A DNA stretch of 64,000 bases from Chaenocephalus aceratus (lineage: Eukaryota; Chordata; Actinopteri; Perciformes; Channichthyidae): positions 17,139,072 through 17,203,071 of the forward strand of contig CM043808.1 of the NCBI GenBank assembly GCA_023974075.1, given 5' to 3'. The notes below the pieces were generated by a model, which saw nothing but the letters and a program-made list of their open reading frames with translations, had not been told where the DNA came from and made no database searches. Numbering within the stretch: the first letter of the stretch is position 1; every line of letters starts with the position of its first letter. This document shows, piece after piece, positions 35,547-48,239 of the stretch. The translations under genes were made by a program, and so were the position numbers.

Positions 35547-35572
35547 GTATATACCACTGTTGTGCCTCTTGA
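35246..35572 (+). pseudogene. BED zinc-finger reading frame of a short hAT
   Basis: From Met 35246 the frame reads MNKAAGKKSSSSWNYFELTS, KEVKCKLCEKTLVYHSS, then STIRSHLSAKHTKEVTEKDA. All BED positions are present: W..YF, C-x2-C and H-x4-H (HLSAKH). The frame then enters the right terminal repeat and crosses the target duplication, so the last 25 or so residues are host sequence. As a protein it would be a finger with no nuclease. Whether it is transcribed is unknown. Confidence 0.8.
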
Positions 35573-36885
35573 TGTGGCTCTGTACTGTAGCAAACTTATG
35601 ACACACACAATGTTCATGTTTACTTTATACTATGATTGCAATGGTTTAGACATATTTTGGTTAAATTGGTATTTGATGCGTGACTTAGTCTTTAAGTTAT
35701 TTTATGACAATGCATGAATGTTTGCGGATGGCTCTAAATACTTCAACACCCATAGGCCGTTTTGAATACTTCAAAGCATTCTTTATTACATGGCATTATT
35801 GAGTGTTTTCAAAGTAATCTTCCCTTCACCCCATCAAATCTTTCAAACCATAAAGTGTTTCTGTAGGGGGGATTGTCAAAGCCACTGCAGCAAGCTACAT
35901 GGGATTGCTTGTTTCTTGAGAGCAATCTGGTGGCCAATTTCAATCTTCCTGCATCACACTCCTGACTCTAAACCACATCTTTGATAGCGGCTGCCGATTT
36001 CATATCGAGTGAGAGGAAAGTGAGGCGACGACATGCAAGAAAGGTCATGTACTGGATTTGAGCGAGCGATACCACAGGCCTGCTGAGCTGCTGAGATTTG
36101 TATCGACGGTGCTGGAATCCGACCTTGTGCGTGACCATCACTGATGGATGAGCTGATGGTGTTTGACCGAATACTGCTGCCTCAATATTTACACACTGGC
36201 AGACAGGCAGCAGACAGACAGCTTGACATGAAGGGCACACAGCCAGACATACAGACAGGCACTCACTTTTTCCTTTCTGTTTTATTTTAATACACATCAA
36301 ACTGCTGTGGTGCTCTGCTGCTCCTGCATTGCTATTTACCCCTCAAGGTGAAACACTCCCCCCATTGTTCTCTGAGAGCTCATATGCTGTAGATGTAGTT
36401 GTTGCTATTGTTGTTGTTGCCGTGAATCCTGATATTTCGCCCGTGCAGTCATTTTGATTTTATTACTTAATTATAATGGCGAGTGACTGCAAAATAATGC
36501 CTCGAGCTTCATTACACTTAATTATGAGATGATTTGACTGGTGTCAGATGAACACATCCAACGTGGAGGAAAAACAACTATATTTTCAGAATAACCATTA
36601 TATTTTGTCAAGTGTAATAGATTTTGGGTGGCTGGGAAAGATATTAGTACAGAAAGTTTTATGAAGTTATCAAAATGTTATATTTAGCAAGAAAAAAAAC
36701 AAGAACAGTGACAAGTAGGGTTGAGGGAAATGGCAATCATATTCTACTGCAATATTTTTCAGGCTGGATCCAAATCCACAATCTTCACAAGATTATTATT
36801 GAGATTGATTATCAATACTATTTGGACATTTTCTTTGCCAAAAAGAAAGAAAAACAGACCTTGCATACCTGTGCAATTCACCAAA
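35555..36885. other. Intronic stretch with a possible conserved noncoding segment
   Basis: 36420-36560 is low in repeats, contains several TAATTA homeodomain-type cores (acttaattat twice) and reads like a vertebrate conserved noncoding element. The rest shows nothing. Confidence 0.4.
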
Positions 36886-38150
36886 TTAAAGGGATAGTGG
36901 AAATTGAACCCCAAATAGTTTCGTTTTAACTTATATACAAGCATAATTACGTACCAAAACAATCACACCTGATTAAAAAAAATATAATAATTGCCTTACG
37001 CATGTTAGAAGCACTTTATTGCAGCTTCCCCGAACTTTTTTAGAAACGAAATGATCGATTCAGCCAAACCGGAAGTGAGGAAAACTCAGGAAGACGAAAC
37101 GATAACAAACCATGGCGTCTATGCAGAATGAACGTGGAAGGGCAAATATACCAGACAAAGAAGAAGGATTGTACGAGGTATCCAGTGATGATAGCGAGTC
37201 AGAAACATCCTCTCGGCTTTCCTGCGAAAATGTAGTTTTAGGAACTGAATCTGAATCCGGTTCAGTAAGCGACGATGGTGAGAATATTGAGCCAGACGAT
37301 GGACCATTACGTCCTTAATTGTTCGAGCCCGAGGTGATGGAGTTAGTTCACGGCATGGGCAATGGCGAGGATGACCAGGACCAGGCGCCAGATGATGCAC
37401 CCCTACGCACAAATAATCTTGACTGGTAGGTCCCTAAGCATAGCTCACGCTAGGCGCTATATTATATATTGCAAAAGTTGGCATGCATGCACTGTAGGCC
37501 TATGGCTCTGCCCGAGGATGACTGCATGTAGGGTACATTTCATAACATACCAGGGTCAGGTTCACATAAATTATCTTGTCACATTTATTATTGTATATGT
37601 AACAGCCTTATGGGTATTAATTACATGAATACATTTAAATGAATTGTATACTAGCATGATATATAGCTAGAGCCAATCGGTCTTTTGACGTAGTATGGTC
37701 CTAATCCTAGGCTAGCCAGGCTGCCTGTCAAGTGTAGGCTGTACTCACAGTACTGTTAGTCTATCATGTCTATATGATGACTGTAGTGTACACATTCGAC
37801 ACTGTGTACCGGATTATCGGATGACGAGGCCTCCGGTCGCCTAATCGACAGGCAATAAATGGCGTTGTACACAATGGTACAGGCTAATGATGCATTAAAT
37901 CAGCCAGAAAACATAATAAAATACTCGTGCCTCGTCCAATGTTTGTGCCCGTCTTCCTTTGTTTTCGTCATCACCCGAAGATTCCCGAAGTATTTCGTTT
38001 CATTGAGAGGGCGTGGTCGGGAGCAGTAAAATTGAAAATAAAATGAAACGAGGCGAGTGAAATTAAAAAAAATGGTTTATTATGCTTATTTTTAATAAAA
38101 ATACATAAATTAAACCCAAAATTCGCGGATTTCCACTAGTTGAAGTTGAG
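36886..38150 (+). mobile_element. Kolobok-like DNA transposon relic
   Basis: The left end is TTAA followed by agggatagtgg, matching the TTAA target and AGGGATAGT-type ends of fish Kolobok elements. An exon with a P2X7-like motif lies 220 bp inside. The right end is not secure: cgcggatttccactagt near 38125 is weakly inverse to the left agtggaaatt, but no second TTAA is placed at it. Confidence 0.45.
37112..37425 (+). pseudogene. First exon of a P2X7-C-terminal-like transposon protein
   Basis: From Met 37112 the frame is Asp/Glu/Ser-rich (YEVSSDDSESETSSRLSCEN) and reaches GPLRP, then a stop codon (37316-37318), then LFEPEVMELVHGMGNGEDDQ and APLRTNNLDW up to a GTAGGT donor at 37426. A Pro-aromatic-x-FEP motif followed by an acidic tract is what I recall for the P2X7 C-terminal-like proteins found in fish transposons; here the aromatic codon is replaced by the stop. 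The downstream Cys-rich exon was not found. Confidence 0.4.
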
Positions 38151-39350
38151 ACTTGCATTCAAGAGCAATTGAGAACCTTTTTCAAAACCCTACAAATGAA
38201 CATTGGTTCTTCAGTCATATATTTTAAAACGGGAACATGAGTTTATCAACTTTAACTCTGAGGTTGTTGCTGGTTTGCCAACCCTTAGAAAGTTTCCCTT
38301 GTGGACTATTGCTATTCCAGAGGATCAACCCCATTAGCTACATTTGGTGCAAAAGGTAGGCCTTCAGTTCCTCATCTTTCCTCTTTTAGAGATAGTGACG
38401 TAGATCTCGTGGCTGTGACTACAGTTATAGCACCTGAGGTTTTCAAAAAGCTGGCCAGTATTTTCTTGCCATTCTTTGGGGGTGTTTGTCCTGCCTCAGG
38501 GCTCTGTGGTGTAGGTAGAAGGCTGAGCCAATATTGCAGGATGCTGTGCTTGTACGGTCAGCGGGGACTCCGGCTTAGACACTGCTTTGCCTTTTTATTC
38601 CCTCTGTCTTATCTTAAGCATTCCATTGGTCTTGAACTTTAGAGGAACAAGATGAACCTTATCCCACAGGTAGGTGGTGGGATTCCGATATTTTGCAGTG
38701 AGGTATTGAGAATGGGTATCTTCTTTGTTTTTGTTCGTTCAGTGTCGTCAATGAGGTCAAAGAAGTTGACCTTTAAGTGGTGGCTTTGCTGAAGACACTC
38801 ATCTAAAAAGATCCCATGATGAACCCTTGGACTTCTTCACAGACTCCTTAACATCAATTTCTTGCCATGGTGGCACCAAAGGCCTCATCTTCGTGTCTGA
38901 CACCAGCACCTGAGGAATTGCCTCAGAAGAATTGCCTCCGGATAAATGCTCTCTCAATCATGTTTAGTCTGGAACCTCATCGTGCTGGTGATTCGTTGGC
39001 GAGTTTCTGCTTCAGTTTCTGCCTTACTCAAGTCCTTACTTTCCCTTTTCTTATAATTTGCCACCATATCTATCTGTATCACTGTTGCCTTGTTGCAATC
39101 TTTCTCTCTGCGTCTCCCAATGTTTCTCCCAAGCTCCCTGTCTCTTTTATTCTCTATTTCGCTGCTCTGCACAGTCTCTCTCTCCAGGGCTATTTCAGTT
39201 GCTCAGGGAGCTGTGAAACGATGTCTGTGTGTCTTTGCGTCGGCATCCTGTGGGGAGTGCCTTTATGTGTGTGTTCACGTGCAGGGACCACGTAGGCAGT
39301 GGAGCGTTTTAAGTCTTGCTCTAGAAGCCCTTCGACTGGGATAAGGAGCC
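38151..39350 (-). other. Possible decayed coding remnant
   Basis: On the minus strand between about 38990 and 38600 short segments look protein-like (KESVKKSKGSSWDLF, then AKYRNPTTYLWDKVHLVPLK) but are split by stops. The composition resembles the C-terminal part of a hAT transposase, without enough to assign it. Plus-strand frames at 38301-38642 and 38867-39295 are probably shadows. Confidence 0.25.
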
Positions 39351-42300
39351 AAGGGAGGGAAGAATGGATGGGTTGGATAGATACATTCATAGAGGATAGA
39401 TGGATGTCTGTGTGCCGATCGATATTGGGATGGAGAGATTAAGATTTGGATGAACGGAGGGAGAGAGGGCCCGGGGAGATGATTTGGGGAAGCAGGGGAG
39501 GAGCGGATGATAACAAGAGAGGATGGATCGATGAAAGATAGATACCCAAGACGTATGGATGGACAGGTGATTAATGGATGAGTGGCTCGTTTAACGCTGC
39601 AAAGTTTAGTAATCACCAAAGATGGTGGACAAAGCCAAATATGTTGGGTGTTTTACTTTGTGCGAGTGGAGTAAATAATCTGTACATGCTGTCTGAATAG
39701 GGTTGGAAAACCTAAACTCTGTTAAAATCCAAATTAGAACCAAACAAAATGCCAATAACCGGGTACAGATGTAAAACAAGTGAATTCCTTGGCCTCATAA
39801 GTCTTCCTTTTAGATAAAGAGCCTTTTTGTTCCTTTGATGGGATTGGCTTACAGTCAGAGGGAGTGGACAGTGGCCAAAGTTTGAAAACGGGCCAGTATC
39901 TAAAGGTTATTGTCGGTAAAACTGGCCAATATGGTGGGTAACCTTTTTTGATATTACTCCAAAAGATTTACTGTCACTAAAAAGATCAGATTTTTAACCT
40001 CAATGCCATTCATTCATTGCTCTTAAAGAAGGGTTTTCTGTTCTGGCAGCCATGAAAAAGCTACATTTGTAGTGAAGATCTTTCTGTTCTTTGGCAAATT
40101 AAATATGTATCATTTCAGGAATTTTAAGAGTTTACTATGAAATAAATCTTGAACCTCACTTCTGCCTCTACTGATGAGCACCGAAGTGACAAGCAGGTGG
40201 TTGCCTTGGGCAACAGTAGAGAAGCTAAAGGCAATTATCATACCAAGAAAAAACAAATCACTTTAAATTCATTGTGAGAATGAATAAGCAATACAACATA
40301 ACACAAAACATATATTTTTATCTGTGACTGCAGTGAATTGGGTCTTGTCACACACTTAGTTTTAGCACTTTGTTGGACTTCAGTGCAGCAACACAACAGA
40401 TGGTACAGTTTGTAGTGTAGCACTTTGTTTACCATAATGTGATTATAGCTAACATGATGACATCTCGTCTGTTCAATTATTTTGCAAATGTTTTACATTT
40501 ATGCTCAAAACTTTGCATTCGGGTTGATCATGACTTGACTAATACTTGGAGGATAATTAAATGTACGGTTCAGGTGCATTTCAGTTGGCATAATTTCCGA
40601 AGCGTTAACCATCATACTTGCACATTTGCAATGTGTGAGCTTAAGTTTATTTCAACTTGAATTATTATTCACTCATTTATCATTATACACATGTTTCTAA
40701 CATGCGCCTTCCCAAAACTCCCATCAATGATGGAAATGGTTTTCCAGCTTTTTTGATATCTTTGACATTTTGGGACAGAATATACTCAGTTAGTACAAGC
40801 GGACTTAATTATTAGGTTTAGAAGAACATACAGTAAGTGGACCAACGATTACATTATAAAATTCTGAGCCATTTTCTACCCAGCACTTTTGGTCTGGAAC
40901 TGAGAAAGGTCAGTGTGTTTGCAGTAATATCTGCAGAAAGACATGTTGCTATAGAAAGTATGTTTGGTTAAAACAGCCCTATTCTACGCTACAGTTTTTC
41001 CTTTACTCTTTGTTGTGAGGGTTAAGAAATTGAAGCCAATTTCACCCTGAACCTCCATTACTCCCCAGCCTGGACAGCATCCTCTTCATTTTCACCCCAC
41101 TTTGTTGACTCTTTTGTCTCCTAGACCTTCTCCTGGCCGTGTAATAAATTGCATAATGCAAGATAACACATAAGTTAAAGCTTTAAAGTTAAGATTTGTG
41201 TGACACATTGGGAAATACGCTACATTTCCTTCGATCAACACTGCTTTCATAGGCATATTTACCCAAATTGTCAAACTATGGCATCCATTTAGACAGATTT
41301 TGTGAATTGTAAAACACAAATGTACGCATAATAAACACTCTTTATTTTACCGCCCTGATACTTGTTGGCTTATTCGTTTTGGTAGCATGACAGAAAATCA
41401 CAGCACAAAAGCATGTTTTGACAGCAGCTTTCATATCTGTGATGGGACATATTTTTTTACTCGCGCCTGCCAAGATTTTCTGCCTCTTCTCCAAAAGCTG
41501 CCATTATTTTTGATCTATAAATATATTACTTGGGTCTTAAATTGTTCTCTTGCACACACAAAAGAACACACATTTCTTATCCAGGCACTGCCAGGCGGCA
41601 CACACTGAGATGTGGCCTTGCTGTTTTTTCACTCTGTCTTGCAATATTTGATTCCAGAGAATCCGTTTCTCCTCACGTTCCCTGAAGGCACCAATGAAGA
41701 AGAGTTTTGTTTCAGTTTTGAATCCCTTCAAGGAGTATTGAAGATATTGGGTAATGTGTGAGAACAGAAAGAGCTCAACATTCCACTTTCATCTTTACCT
41801 GTAATCATTTTCCCTCCACCACTCATCCCTCTCCCATGGCCTCTTACTCTCACTCTCAGTATGAATTGATTTTGTCTTATTACCTTACACACCTGCCCTC
41901 CGGTTTGGCTCCACTCTTATCTCTCGCTCTCACATACACAGATATACCAACCACTGCCTTCTCTTTTTTTCCTTCTCTATCTGTCATACTCACACAAACA
42001 CACACATACACAGTAATCAGATCCGGCAATCTTGTATTTTTGAATACAGCAGCGAAAATGAGATAGGGATACAGTCTCAGCTTTCTGCTCGTCTCCATAT
42101 CAGCATATCAGGCAAACTGTAGTCACGTCGAAACCAAAATAGAAGCATGGTATGTTTTTGAAAGTATAGGAGACACTGTGGTGGCAGGGATGTTTTCTGT
42201 GTGTGTAGGAGTGTCCATACATAGTCTTGTGGTCGTGGATAGAAGAAATCCCCCATTGGCACTAACAGACTAAGGGCTTAGATTCCCACAGGGCTACCTG

Positions 42301-42820
42301 TATGAAAACTGGACACATTATGCAACATTTCAGGTAAAAAATAGCACAATGATAGAATATATGAACACATAAACAACTTAAGTGTGTGCAACTGTGTTTT
42401 TTATAATGGTATATTTGAATATTACACTATAATTGTATCAAATTAGATGAGAATCAGAACCAGAAATCCTTTAGTTGTCCTGCAGTGAGGAAATGTACAT
42501 GAGATCATACTTTCCTGCCCAATTTAAATGCAATGTGAAAGGCTCCAGGGTAATTATACAACAAGTCCTATCTCCCTGTCCTTATTTCTGGCAGCGGTAC
42601 AAGTACGTCATGCTATGAGTTTGTCACAGAAAGGACAGTCACGGCAGAGTTGGGTTTTTATGCCTCTAAGATTCTGAAAATAAAAGGCATGTCATTTTCT
42701 GCACAGACGATGTTGGCAACTAGCGGTTGGAGTTCCGCAAAGGCTTGGATGGGCATGAAACTCTCCTGGTGGAAACATCATTATAAATGATGAGCGACTG
42801 TGTTGAACAAAATATCTGGT
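39351..42820. other. Intronic noncoding stretch
   Basis: 39360-39590 holds degenerate gatggatg-type simple sequence. 42450-42500 (gagaatcagaaccagaaatc, then ctttag) resembles a short LINE or SINE 3' fragment. The rest is AT-rich with nothing recognised. Confidence 0.45.
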
Positions 42821-42826
42821 TCTGGG

Positions 42827-42990
42827 CATCCCATGGCTCAGGGGTTAAAACGTTGACCATGACACACTGCGTCCATGGTCGGAGGCCAAGTGAAGGCTGT
42901 TTTAGGTTCCTTGTGTTGTCCTTTTGTTATTGCCGCTGCCTAGTAAAGGCATTAAGTTTCCCCAACGAACCAAAAATAAGAAAATCTCTG
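42827..42990 (+). repeat. Degenerate tRNA-derived SINE
   Basis: The head catggctcaggggttaaaac fits a pol III A box (tggctcagnggt). A degraded B-box-like aggttcc lies about 75 bp on, and the segment ends in tagtaaaggcattaa, similar to the aataaaggcaaaa tail of a known fish SINE type. No flanking duplication was identified. Confidence 0.5.
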
Positions 42991-43680
42991 GCCCTTTTGA
43001 TTGATCAAAAGGTGTTGATTATGTGTTTCCCACAGAATTTGATTCTATTTGTGGGGGCACCGCACCCCCCCCCCTCTTACTTTTTTTAAGATGAAGCAAT
43101 TTAAAATAGATATGGCTCTGATTTACGTCTCTCAGACCCCGTTTACACGAAAACAAAACAGGTTGGATCCGCATAGTTTCTCTTGCGTATAGCCCTTTCA
43201 TTTACACGAGGCCGTAACAAAATGATAGAAACAGACCCCACAAACGATAACGGGTCACAAGGTGGATAGATTTGCAAACGAAACGCTCTGGGGGGTCAAA
43301 CGGATCCGTCTGTACACCTCTATACAATCATTTTCTGATAACGATGAAATAGCCCCGCCTCCCTCTCCCCACGTCTCCCTCTCCCCACGTCTCCTGCCCA
43401 GAGATCAGTTGCTGGGCTGTCAGAAGAGGGGGAGGAAAAGAGAGGCTCCGTTTATTATTCTTATGTTATTATATAGAGTCGTTATTAATTTGTTATAAAG
43501 CTCAATAAATAACAAAGAAGACCTCTGAACGGCACTTTTCTAATTTTGTACGGGAAGATTTAAACTTTAATGGACATGTTGACTGGCGAAAAAAACGTTA
43601 ACGGAAACTCTGCCGCACTGTTCCCTCGTCCCTTGGAAGACGCGGAGAGGTGGGTGATTTTCATCTTTACAGCAGTGTCA

Positions 43681-45733
43681 CTACCCGATCTGCAGCTCTG
43701 CCCGATCTGCAGTGCGCATGTGCGAGATGGTCCGCCATATTGGACAACTCCGTACGGCAGGGGTCTTCAACTAAAATTCAACGAGGTCCAGTTAGAGAAA
43801 ATGTCCCCATGCAAAGGTCCGGAACATAAAAATGTCTAAGTTGCTTCATGAATTAGTGTGATATATATTGAAGTAGCCTGTAGCTTTATCAACGTCTGCA
43901 TGTAATCAACAGCTGACTGCCAATCAAATAAAGAAAGTACAATTCATAAACAACAATATGTATTGTCAATTAACATTACTTAAATACTGTGGATATGTGT
44001 AATGTTCCTTTCGGGCTGCATTTACAAATAAAATAGAGACAATAAATGAAATAGCTTTTGAAAATATGTGCATCTTAAAAGTGCTTCATTTTAGATAAAT
44101 AAAATAAAGTGTAGCAGCAGCTTGAGTTTCCCTTTTTCTTTGTTAACCGTTTCACATCATGACTTAACAGTTTCAGACGATTATAGAACAATATCAGTCT
44201 TTACACATCATAACAATTGAACAGTTTTAAAGTTTCTCTTTCTTTCCCTCTTATATTGCAGTCCCTCACTCACTTTTTTTAAATTCAGTGTGAGAATTGA
44301 GCTCGAGCTTGTCCTGCCAGGAGTTTGTAAATCTGGGCTGAAATGGTGTCAGATTTTTTTTTAAATATTGAAGTTAAATGCATCAATTTGGTTCACTTTG
44401 AGAGCAACATTGAGAGATCTATGGATACATCTCTCAACACCCATATGAAACAGTAAGCAGTAGTAGATTTTTCTTTTTGGATATTTTACAAATCACTCCC
44501 CTTTCAAACTCTATTCTTGTTATTTTTAACAACTTTTTTGTTGCTGTCATATAGTATTTTATACCTGTTTTTCATTTAGTCTCATTAATAACTGTATTGA
44601 TCATATCAAGGTGTGCCTTAACCTCACTGAGCTGAGGTTATTTGAGCCTCTCAGGAGAGAGCTCTCTTCCACCTGTGTAGAAAGCTCTTTAAATTCGTTA
44701 GCATAGCTAGCTAACCAGATGCTAATAACAACAGATCGCCACTGTGCTTACAACTAAAGACACAGCCACGCAAACACTGCGGCATGTGTACGGCTCCTTA
44801 TGGGTACTACAATATTTGAAGAGCTGGAGCGGCGTTCCGGTGCTCTCTGTCAGCACTCCTTTCAGACGAGACATATACCACGTGAAGATACGTTACGCTC
44901 GTGTTGTGTTCATGGAACCTGTCCTTGGCCAGGAAAAACAGGTACTCGCTTGTTTAATTATTTTTGCGGTCTAGATTTCTTCTTCTTTTTTGAAGTGAGA
45001 AGTTGTCCGTCTGTCAGACTGACGGACGGACGGACTCCCCCACCCACAAAACGAAAACTCTTCGGTTCTCCACGAATTACACAAGTCACCCATATCAGCG
45101 TTAAAAAAGCGGGAGGCGCCGAAAAATCCCCTATTAATGTATTGATTATAGCTCCGGGTCCGTATAGGTCGGCGTCTGGGTCCGGATCCGGACCGCGGTC
45201 CGCCTGTTGCCGACCCCTGCCGTACGGCAACCCAAGAAGGACACTTGACACAGTAGCTTTTGGCAAAGCTCAAAAAGAAAACTCGAGAGAGATAAGTTAT
45301 TGTTATTACAACGTGACTTCACTATTTTAACAACTCTTTTTATTGGGTCCTTTTATTTGGGGTTAAGTAAATTGTCAGAATAAGTGAGAAATGGATTTAA
45401 CTTCTGTTAGACAGCTATGTGCCATACATTTTTGCATACATTCACAGTAAATATTGATTCAGTATGATAGCTAACAGAAGTTAAATTCATTTCTCAATTC
45501 ATATTCTGACAATTTACTTAACCCCAAATAAAAGAACCCAATAAAAAGAGTTGTTAAAATAGTGAAGTCACGTTGTAATAACAATAACTCATCTCTCTCG
45601 AGTTTTCTTTTTGAGCTTTGCCAAAAGCCACTGTGTCAAGTGTCCTTCTTGGGTTGCCGTACGGAGTTGTCCAATATGGCGGACCATCTCGCACATGCGC
45701 ACTGCAGATCGGGCAGAGCTGCAGATCGGGTAG
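43681..45733. mobile_element. Foldback (long palindromic) element split by a hAT
   Basis: Outer arms 43681-43757 and 45657-45733 (77 bp) are perfect inverted copies as read. They continue as inner arms 45228-45410 and 45471-45656, which differ at only a few bases, around a loop of about 60 bp (45411-45470). Each arm would thus be about 260 bp without the hAT insertion at 43758-45219. No coding frame is supported; the open frames are mirror images of each other. Confidence 0.85.
43758..45219. mobile_element. Charlie-like hAT nonautonomous element in the foldback arm
   Basis: 1462-bp element with ends CAGGGGTCTTCAACT and gttgccgacccctg and a perfect 8-bp palindromic duplication CCGTACGG (43750-43757 and 45220-45227). 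This is the nnnTAnnn target pattern known for some hAT groups. The right end inverse, CAGGGGTCGGCAAC, is a familiar hAT terminus. No BED or catalytic frame recognised; 44980-45000 has a pyrimidine run. Confidence 0.92.
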
Positions 45734-45979
45734 CACACGCCGTCCACCATGCTCCGGGGTCTTCTTCGCTGCTTTTGGTGTATTTTGTGGCGGCAGCAGC
45801 GCCACTTACAGGCCTGGCATATGTACTACAGCGTTTCCAGCATTTCCAGCGTTTCCAGCGTTTCCAGCGGTGTCGTGTGAACGGATACGTTAAATGAATC
45901 GAATGCGTGTGAACGGAAGACTTTTTTGAAAACGCATACTGTGCATAAACGCAAACGTTCCCGTGTGAGCAGCACCTCA

Positions 45980-48030
45980 CTTGCTTAATAGCAACCATGG
46001 CTGAGGTTCATCGGACATGTCCATTTCTTTCATCAGTCAGTTGAAAAGTGGTTGCAAACAATTCTGCATTTTAAGTCAAAGTTCAAACCAAAGCAGAACA
46101 TTGTCATCACAAAGTTAGCTTTTCTGTAGGAATGTTGTGTTGGACTGGATTAGTCTAGCTAGGTTCATTGTATAAACTGGCAACTGAGTTTTAATTTAAG
46201 TTTCCAAACCCATCAACCTCACCTCAAAATGGATAACATTTAAGCTCTTGAAATTAAATATATATGCATACTTTCCTACCGCCTGGTCTTTCTTATCGTA
46301 TGAAAGCATTAGGCGTTGAGGTCTGCCTTGGGTTTTCCTTTTTTCACCTTTGCTAGAGGTATGTGTGTTGGCGCTTCCTTAAACTTACCTCATACTTAGG
46401 GCCATGTTTAATTTTAAGTTCACAGAAAATATTGCTCCTAATGCCGCCTCTGGCAACAACTGTTGCCCGGCGTAGTCTGCAGATAATATTGGGTCAGACT
46501 TTTTCAAACCAAGTCCAAAATGTCTGGGTCGCTGTCTGTTTTTATCGGCCTATCAGTGAAATTGCCTACAGTCGGCATTAGCAGCTGCACTGAGTGGTGT
46601 GATATTTAAAATCTATTTTATTCTGCTGTAAACTCTATAGCCAAATGTGTATCAAATCTCGGGGCACCTATACCACTGTTACTGAACTTCCAACGTCTAA
46701 CAGAAGCTGCAAAACTTTTAACTGAAAAACACAAAACCTGGACAAACAACAAAACAAATTAAATCAAATCTCTGAACGTAATCATTCACTGAGTCTGATG
46801 AAAGCAAGCCAATATCATTTGGCGATCTGCAGGCCTTTTGCAGTGCGGAGGACATGATTGATTGAAATAAAGGGAGACTATGCGTAATGCAGACAGTGTC
46901 AGCTGTCCAATCCCCAGAAAGGATTTTATGATTGATAGCAGGCAGTAGCATTTAGAAGTCTTACACCTCTGCACTGCACTCTCAGCACTCACAGTGATTA
47001 CATCTGAGAGTGTGTGTGCGTGTGTGTGGCGTTGGGAAAAGGAGGATGTTTTTTATGTGATTCTCCATGCCGAGGGTTGATTAGGGTGTCAAGCGTTTCC
47101 CTGCTTGCATGTGTTTAAGTGTAAAGGTGATGCTGCAGTCTGTCCATGTTTGATTTCTGTGTTTGCGTGTGTTACTGCAGAGCCCGGAGTGCCAGTGGTG
47201 ATAATGTGGCACTAAAGTAGGGAGGGAGGCAGTGAAGGACAAGTGAGAATGTGGCAGAAAGGGATGCATGGAGTTGTAAGTCGTAGGAAGGATGAGACAA
47301 ATACAACAGATATGGTCCAGAGGAAGGTGTGGAGGATGGATGGATGGTTAAATTAAGCTGCAGCAGATGGGGCCAGAGATACAAGGTGGTATGAAGGGGA
47401 GGAAAGGATTGATAAGGACAGAGATACCTTGGAAGGAATCCTGGTAAAGTTCATATAGAGAGGGGATAATGTTTGAGATTTAGAAGGGTGGGTTACAGAG
47501 AGGATGGAGGAACAGAGGGGGGAAGGTAAAAGAGGGGACTGAAGGACACATAAAGGTGTGATAAAAGGGAATAAACAGGTGAGATGCAGAAATGAAGGGG
47601 GGAGGGATAATGTGCCAAAGGGCGGGAAACATTAGCAACATTGTGGTTTGGGCGCATCTTACACTTTTTACTGGGACTGTCAACGGCTATTTTAGCAAAT
47701 ACTGAAATATTACAAACGTTTCTCATTCAAGTGACATAGCACTCTAACAGCTAGCAAGATTACAACAAAATAAAAAGGTAGTGCGACGTAAGCCAAAGGT
47801 TTGCAGAGTGAATGGGTTCTAGTGCGTGAAAGGGTCAACATAACCTCAGACTTCCCATTTCAACCACAGTCAACGTTGGTTTCTTTTATCCATAACCCTA
47901 GTTATGTTGTCATTCTCATACCATAAGCAATAAAGTGGTTATCACTTACTATGCGTACGATGGTTTTAAACCTTAATGAGGAACTAGTTTGAACCCCAAT
48001 CCACAATTTCCCTCAACAAAGTAGTATATC
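45980..48030. other. Intronic noncoding stretch
   Basis: 47220-47600 is purine-rich simple sequence (ggatgg, gggagg units) that makes false minus-strand Ser/Pro/Leu frames. No element ends seen. Confidence 0.5.
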
Positions 48031-48239
48031 TAGACCAGGGATGGGCAACTTGGATGGTGGTGAGGGCCACATAATTTATGTACTGGCCACCAGGGGGCCG
48101 CAGATTCACTTGGAACACACACACACACACAAATTCCATGTATTGTATGTAATTATTAACAAATATACTAAGTCTGACATCTTAAATATCAATAGCACTT
48201 TCTCTTTGGAGAGTGCTATTACGTTAGATACGTTGGGCC

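Larger units (their letters stand above)
43134..45975. mobile_element. Unclassified DNA element enclosing the foldback
   Basis: The left part starts near accccgtttacacgaaaac and the right part ends near aacgttcccgtgtgagcagc. Reverse-complemented, both give a ttacacg/tcacacg-aac pattern, and gtgtgaacgg / gtttacacg units recur inside each end. A run of cgtttccag / catttccag units lies at 45832-45868. No target duplication was found, so boundaries and class are tentative. Confidence 0.4.

Noticed and set aside
38301..39295. Two plus-strand frames of more than 110 codons
   Set aside because: No recognisable domain, and Ser/Leu/Phe-rich composition; at best shadows of a decayed minus-strand sequence.
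45554..45805. 83-codon minus-strand frame sharing peptide segments with frames at 43570 and 44800
   Set aside because: The shared peptides come from the two arms of the foldback, not from a gene family.
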